Shown here: one piece after another, positions 60,329 to 64,000 of the stretch | Position numbering within the stretch: the stretch's first letter is position 1 | How the letters are laid out: every line of letters begins with the position of its first letter | DNA from: Maricaulis alexandrii | GTDB lineage: Bacteria > Pseudomonadota > Alphaproteobacteria > Caulobacterales > Maricaulaceae | Reading direction: 5' to 3' | Length of the DNA stretch: 64,000 bases | Assembly (NCBI RefSeq): GCF_005871165.1 | Contig: NZ_SWKP01000003.1 | Span: forward strand, 1-64,000 | Made by a program: the position numbers and the translations under genes | The notes under the pieces: model-generated | The model's input: only the letters and a program-made list of their open reading frames with translations | Database searches by the model: none | Told to the model about the DNA's origin: nothing

Positions 60329-60871
60329 TCAGAGGTGACGATAGAGCGTCGCCCGAGACACACCCAGCTGCTCGGCGATCTGGGCCGCGCTGAGATCGCC
60401 AGCAGCTTTCATACTTCTCGCCATCTTGATCTGCGTATCCGTCATCGCTGCCGGACGCCCCAGACGTTGACCACGCCCCTTGGCCGCTTTGAGCCCCGCC
60501 TTGGTGCGCTCCTGGATCATCTCTCGTTCAAACTCAGCCAGCGCCCCGAAGATGTGGAATACGAGCTTTCCTCCGGCCGAGGTCGTATCAATGCCTTCGG
60601 TGATCGAGATGAAGCCGATCCCGCGCGTCTGCATATCCTCCACCGTCTCGATCAGCTGACGAAGAGATCGTGCGAGACGGTCGAGCTTCCAGACGACCAG
60701 CACGTCACCCTCACGAAGGAATTCGAGCGCCTTCATCAACTCAGGGCGATCACGCTGCGCGCCGGAGGCCGTCTCCTCGAAAATACGTTCACATCCGGCA
60801 CCGGTCAGAGCGTCCGTTTGCAGACCGGTCTTCTGTTCGGCAGTCGAAACTCGGGCGTATCCCACTCGCAT
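60329..60871 (-). CDS. small serine recombinase (resolvase/invertase family)
   Basis: 180 residues, full length. The N-terminal catalytic domain has MRVGYARVSTAEQKTG with nucleophile S9, VVWKLDRLARSLRQL with the catalytic Arg pair near 65-69, and the E-helix region IFGALAEFEREMIQERTKAG. The C-terminal HTH is AQIAEQLGVSRATLYRHL. This is the Tn3-resolvase/Pin-Hin invertase family. It lies against the truncated IS element and has a cluster of related sites upstream of its start. Which transposon it belongs to is not visible here, since no tnpA is present. Confidence 0.92.
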   Translation of the reverse strand: MRVGYARVSTAEQKTGLQTDALTGAGCERIFEETASGAQRDRPELMKALEFLREGDVLVVWKLDRLARSLRQLIETVEDMQTRGIGFISITEGIDTTSAGGKLVFHIFGALAEFEREMIQERTKAGLKAAKGRGQRLGRPAAMTDTQIKMARSMKAAGDLSAAQIAEQLGVSRATLYRHL

Positions 60872-60881
60872 TGGTGTCTCC

Positions 60882-60943
60882 GTCTCAAAAATGCTCGATC
60901 ACACTATTGAGACGGCTGGGGTTTTCAAGACTATTTTTGAGAT
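60882..60943. promoter_or_regulatory. candidate res/crossover site of the serine recombinase
   Basis: Three related half-sites lie just upstream of the recombinase start: GTCTCAAAAAT (60882-60892), ATTGAGAC (60906-60913, inverted) and ATTTTTGAGAT (60933-60943, inverted). The first two form an inverted pair. Such repeated half-sites next to the gene are typical of resolvase binding sites. GTCTCAGAAAC near 61000 is similar. Confidence 0.45.
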
Positions 60944-61041
60944 GGGCTCAGTTGCTCGGTTGTTGCCCTGTGATGCGCCAGGAAAAACGTCTCAGAAACG
61001 TTCGTTTTTGCGACAACCAAACGGCATGGTTGGCATTGATC

Positions 61042-61890
61042 TCATAGCTCTCTCTGGAAGGGACTAATTCCAAACCGAGGCGCGTCGTTCATCCAGTCGC
61101 AGACCTCAAAGCCTGTTGTGTGACCAGTTTTGCGGTCGAGGTAGCGGGTAACGACTTGGCGATGAAGCTCTTCGGCCTCTGACAGCGTCATTAATTCAAG
61201 TTGTTGATGAGCAGAGAGTTTCTGGTTCTTCTTGGTATGGCCATGCCGCGCGCCCTCCGCACGGGCCGTTATATTGTTGGCCGCGGCCCCAAACGCTTTG
61301 AGCTGTTGTTTGGTGATCAGCTTCGCCTGAACCAAATCTCCAACCGAATGGTCATGCTTAATAGTCTCGAAGCAGGCGTAGATGCTAGTCCATGAAGGTG
61401 GCTCAGAGAGCGTCTCTACAACTAATGCGCACAAGTCATCAGCCTCGACCAAGACCATTCGGTCAGCTAGTGAGGCAGCGTGTGTCTGATGCCATCCAAG
61501 AGTAGAGCCAGTCCGGAGCTTTTGTTGATCTGGTAGGACGAATTTGGCCAGACTAATGCCGTCGAATACTCCGACTGCCACTGCTCGAACTCCACCAAAG
61601 TTCGGATCGAGCAATCTGCAATGACCATTCAATGCTTTGATACGCGGATTGAGAAGGATGGCTGCAAACCGTGGGCTATCTACGGGCAGAAGCCATTGAT
61701 CGACCATTGGGCCAACTAAGCGTGCGGATGTTAGGCCATCATCGTCAGCCATCACTAGAATACCAGATTCCTGCGATCCCACCGACGTTTCAACCATGAC
61801 CCCCAAGCCGGCCTTTTCGAATAAGCGACGCAAGCCAACGAGGTCATGCCCTCTACCCACGATTTCTATCCAAGAGTTCTCAGCATCCAT
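61042..61890 (-). CDS. unknown accessory-island protein
   Basis: 282 residues from the ATG at 61890 (AAAGGG upstream). Lower GC than the core genome. The N-terminal two thirds is an alpha/beta-looking region (MVETSVGSQESGILVMADDD, VRAVAVGVFDGISLAKFVLP). The C-terminal third is helical and basic, with ARAEGARHGHTKKNQKLSAH, MTLSEAEELHRQVVTRYLD. I recognise no family and see no catalytic signature or membrane helix. It lies between a serine recombinase and a type II restriction-modification pair, so a defence or mobility role is possible but unsupported. Confidence 0.55.
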   Translation of the reverse strand: MDAENSWIEIVGRGHDLVGLRRLFEKAGLGVMVETSVGSQESGILVMADDDGLTSARLVGPMVDQWLLPVDSPRFAAILLNPRIKALNGHCRLLDPNFGGVRAVAVGVFDGISLAKFVLPDQQKLRTGSTLGWHQTHAASLADRMVLVEADDLCALVVETLSEPPSWTSIYACFETIKHDHSVGDLVQAKLITKQQLKAFGAAANNITARAEGARHGHTKKNQKLSAHQQLELMTLSEAEELHRQVVTRYLDRKTGHTTGFEVCDWMNDAPRFGISPFQREL

Positions 61891-62361
61891 GCCCTTTGTC
61901 CCTCACAGTCGTGCTCAAAGAAACTTGCATCAATGCGCTGGGGCCTCGGTGTCAGCGCAGCCGAAGATAGTGATACGGCGTAGTGTCGAGTTTCAAAGTG
62001 CCGATTGGGTTTTGTAAGCCTGATTATCGAGTCTGCGATAACAACGACGATACAAGTTCGGAGCGCGAGATTGCTTAGCTGCCAGGCGTCGGCGGAGCAT
62101 GCGTTCAATGCGATATCCTTGGCCGTGAGCAACAGGAAGAAGCCGTGTTCGCCACTTGTTCGTCTGCCGTTATCAGGTAACCTTTGAGTCGTGCGAACCG
62201 GCCAGTTGATGGTCGACAAGACTGTTGCCGCCTAAGGCGAGCCATTCTGAACTAGCTGCGTTGCTACCTCGGCTGAGTGTCTCGCGGAAGTTTAAATTCT
62301 GAGCTTGTTTCGGAGTTCCGCAAGGCAGGCTGCAGCGTGACCAATTGGGGAAAGTTTGGGC
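61891..62361. other. gene-free stretch upstream of the methyltransferase
   Basis: I see no supportable gene in these 470 bases. A 117-codon minus-strand frame overlaps the start of the gene at 61042 and lacks a ribosome site or recognisable protein. The stretch is AT-richer than the core and should contain the divergent promoters of the unknown gene and the methyltransferase. Confidence 0.5.
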
Positions 62362-63282
62362 ATGTATGACACGGCAGATTCTTGCGTCAGACGGAGTGGT
62401 CGTGACGATGATGGGCGAGATGAATTGAAAGAAAGTGCCAAGTTCGATTCGTCAGGCGTGTTGCGACCTGAACGGGGAATTGAGCCGTGTTTCGCGACCG
62501 AACATGGTGCGTTGTTTGATCGCGATTGTGAGGAGTTTCTTGGAGCAATCCGGCCGGGAACAGTCGATATGATATTCGCTGATCCGCCGTTTAATCTTGG
62601 CAAAGAATATGGCAAGCGGTCAAATGACAGCCGAGAAGAAGAAGAGTATCTGAAATGGTGCTACCGCTGGATTGATCTCGGGATCGAGGCTCTAAAAGAT
62701 GGTGGCGCATTTTTTCTGTATAATTTGCCGAAGTGGAATACGCATCTCGCAGCGTATATGTCGAGCCAAGGATTAGATTTCCGTCATTGGATCGCGGTTA
62801 ATATTAAGTTAGGTCTTCCAATACAAGGGCGGCTATATCCGAGCCACTACAGCCTTCTCTATTTTACAAAAGGTAAGGCGCGTGTGTTTCGCAAGGTCCG
62901 GACGCCTATCGAAACGTGCAGGCATTGCAACGGAGAAATTAAAGATTATGGCGGGCACCGAAAGGCGATGAACCCGAAAGGTGTAAACCTTTCAGATGTT
63001 TGGCACGATATACCGCCGGTTCGGCATCAAAAGTATAAATCGAGCGACAGGAAGGCGAACGCTTTGTCTTCCAAGATTCTTGATCGAGTGATCGAAATCT
63101 CAACGGAGCCAGGCGACCTTGTGGTGGACCCGTTTGGTGGGAGCGGAACAACGTTTGCATCAGCTGAGGCGAAGCACCGTCGCTGGATGGGTACAGATAT
63201 TGATTTCGCCCCAGTGATCGAAGAGCGGATGACCGGGAATCGATATCTCCACCGCAACGACGACGTTGTTGATCTCGATTGA
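62362..63282 (+). CDS. beta-class DNA methyltransferase (type II)
   Basis: 306 residues from the ATG at 62362, with GGGGAAAG 7 bases upstream; a TTG at 62356 is also possible. Motif IV, FADPPFNLGKEYG (DPPF at 74-77), precedes motif I, DLVVDPFGGSGTTFASAE (about 253-270), which is the order of the beta class of amino-methyltransferases. DPPF favours N6-adenine. A CxxC pair (ETCRHCNGE) lies in the specificity region. It is convergent with the nuclease gene, stops 1 base apart, and presumably protects the host from it. Confidence 0.9.
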   Translation: MYDTADSCVRRSGRDDDGRDELKESAKFDSSGVLRPERGIEPCFATEHGALFDRDCEEFLGAIRPGTVDMIFADPPFNLGKEYGKRSNDSREEEEYLKWCYRWIDLGIEALKDGGAFFLYNLPKWNTHLAAYMSSQGLDFRHWIAVNIKLGLPIQGRLYPSHYSLLYFTKGKARVFRKVRTPIETCRHCNGEIKDYGGHRKAMNPKGVNLSDVWHDIPPVRHQKYKSSDRKANALSSKILDRVIEISTEPGDLVVDPFGGSGTTFASAEAKHRRWMGTDIDFAPVIEERMTGNRYLHRNDDVVDLD

Positions 63283-63283
63283 A

Positions 63284-63874
63284 TTAGGGTTTGGCAGATT
63301 TGCGTTGTTTGGGGATCGGCGGAGTTGTCAGGTCCTCCGCGTCATGTTCGACCACGAGAATTTCAATGACACCCGCACTGCACGGTGTCGCGGTCCAAAG
63401 CGGTATGTATCGTTCAATCTCGCCGATATTTCCCACTCGATCCGTCAGGTAAGGGGCGAGTTTGTTGGACGAGATCGCGAGAATGCCACCGGCGAGGACA
63501 CCCATATTTAGACCGAGGCAGATCTTGTTCATCGAACGATGACTCGACGCCACATTGCCTGTTTCCCATTCGAAAGCGATGAGGCCGTGCTGGGATTCGA
63601 AGGCCGAGTCGATCTTGGCAGGTCGTTTGGACGTATCGATTGGCCAGTTTACTTGCGAAGTCCAGCCCCGATTGGCTAAGTGTTTTGCAGCCTGTTGAGT
63701 GATGGGGCGGACGCCGTTCTTGTCCTTTTGTGGACTGATGGTGAAACGCCCGCTTCCTATTGGCCACTCTACGGCGGTGATTGCAGCGATGACATCGTTG
63801 CGAAGCTTTTGCCATTCTGATGATGGGGCGAGGGCTCCCTTGCCCAACACACGCTTCGTATCAACGACTTTCAT
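63284..63874 (-). CDS. type II restriction endonuclease, BamHI/BglII-like
   Basis: 196 residues from the ATG at 63874 (a TTG at 63880 is in frame). A PD-(D/E)xK-type core is visible: PAKIDSAFESQHGLIAFEWE gives D89 and the E102-x-E104 pair, matching D94/E111/E113 of BamHI in order and approximate spacing. It is followed by TGNVASSHRSMNKICLGL and GVLAGGILAISSNKLAPYLT. Size (BamHI 213, BglII 223 residues) and the convergent methyltransferase support the call. The target sequence cannot be read from the protein. Low GC. Confidence 0.75.
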   Translation of the reverse strand: MKVVDTKRVLGKGALAPSSEWQKLRNDVIAAITAVEWPIGSGRFTISPQKDKNGVRPITQQAAKHLANRGWTSQVNWPIDTSKRPAKIDSAFESQHGLIAFEWETGNVASSHRSMNKICLGLNMGVLAGGILAISSNKLAPYLTDRVGNIGEIERYIPLWTATPCSAGVIEILVVEHDAEDLTTPPIPKQRKSAKP

Positions 63875-64000
63875 GCTCAACCCATCGTCTATTCATTACG
63901 GATAGGGTTACGTTGAGTCGAATTCGCCTGCCAGATGGGCCGGGTTGCCGCAGAAAGTTCACCACACAGCGCGTCACACATCGAGTCACACATCGTCGTG
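63875..64000. other. upstream region of the nuclease gene to window end
   Basis: 126 bases with no supportable gene. ATTCATTACGGATAGGG could hold the minus-strand promoter. A short direct repeat, TCACACATCG, occurs twice (about 63976-63985 and 63988-63997) near the right edge; whether it marks the end of the island is unknown. Confidence 0.35.

Noticed and set aside
61866-62219. 117-codon minus-strand frame upstream of the unknown island gene
   Set aside because: It overlaps the start of the supported gene, has no ribosome site and resembles no protein.
1-64000. CRISPR arrays, rRNA and tRNA genes
   Set aside because: I found no regularly spaced direct repeats, no rRNA signatures and no sequence with a convincing cloverleaf and TTCRA-type T loop in the window.

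Overview
The window reads as a chromosomal segment of a GC-rich alphaproteobacterium of the Maricaulales/Caulobacterales type, most likely a marine prosthecate bacterium such as Maricaulis or a close relative. The evidence is a MipZ division-site ATPase, a complete holdfast (hfs) polysaccharide locus, the GatCAB amidotransferase genes, a pyrB-pyrC' pair, a large TonB-dependent receptor and two exported metallo-amidohydrolases. The assignment to genus is an inference from gene content; no rRNA gene is present.

Layout. 0-0.2 kb: 3' end of an IS110-type transposase, ending beside a palindromic repeat. 0.2-4.5 kb: cupin-like protein, two small four-helix membrane proteins, DUF1489 protein, glutaminyl cyclase and panC. 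4.5-7 kb: SPOR-type lipoprotein, mipZ, a membrane DnaJ-domain protein and a small conserved protein. 7-11 kb (minus strand): pyrB-pyrC'-plsY-dprA packed with overlapping or near-touching ends. 11-13.2 kb: AEC transporter, palindromic repeats around a DUF559 gene, ruvX. 13.3-17.7 kb: gatC, gatA and gatB interleaved with three unknown genes. 17.7-25.9 kb: membrane and lipoproteins, an MscS channel, a predicted minus-strand small RNA, a divergent SDR/TetR pair, an IS1595-type remnant, a 2OG-Fe(II) dioxygenase, a large unknown membrane protein and a Sel1-repeat protein. 26-26.6 kb: ParDE-type toxin-antitoxin genes in which the toxin 5' end looks damaged.

26.9-38.1 kb is the holdfast locus. hfsD diverges from hfsA-hfsB-hfsC. 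These converge on a tightly overlapping minus-strand operon (flippase hfsF, glycosyltransferase hfsG, deacetylase hfsH, second glycosyltransferase). Next come hfsK on the plus strand and the initiating sugar transferase hfsE on the minus strand, separated by a bidirectional terminator. Together they would build the repeat on a lipid carrier (HfsE, HfsG, second GT), modify it (HfsH, HfsK), flip it (HfsF), polymerise it (HfsC) and export it (HfsA, HfsB, HfsD).

38.3-58.2 kb holds a SulP transporter, a beta-propeller/amidohydrolase fusion, an L-amino-acid-oxidase-like flavoprotein, a TonB receptor, GST and trhO. It also holds a two-gene sensory module that pairs a stand-alone ethylene-receptor-like copper-binding membrane domain with a histidine kinase; I regard this as the most interesting signal in the window. 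Then follow a lipoprotein, a PKHD hydroxylase, a GNAT, a metallophosphoesterase, a diacylglycerol-kinase-family lipid kinase, a cysteine-rich secreted protein and a second amidohydrolase.

58.3-64 kb is an accessory island. A host gene is cut off by a truncated IS5/IS427-type element, followed by a serine recombinase with a res-like site, an unknown gene, and a convergent type II restriction-modification pair (beta-class methyltransferase and BamHI/BglII-like nuclease) in visibly lower-GC DNA.
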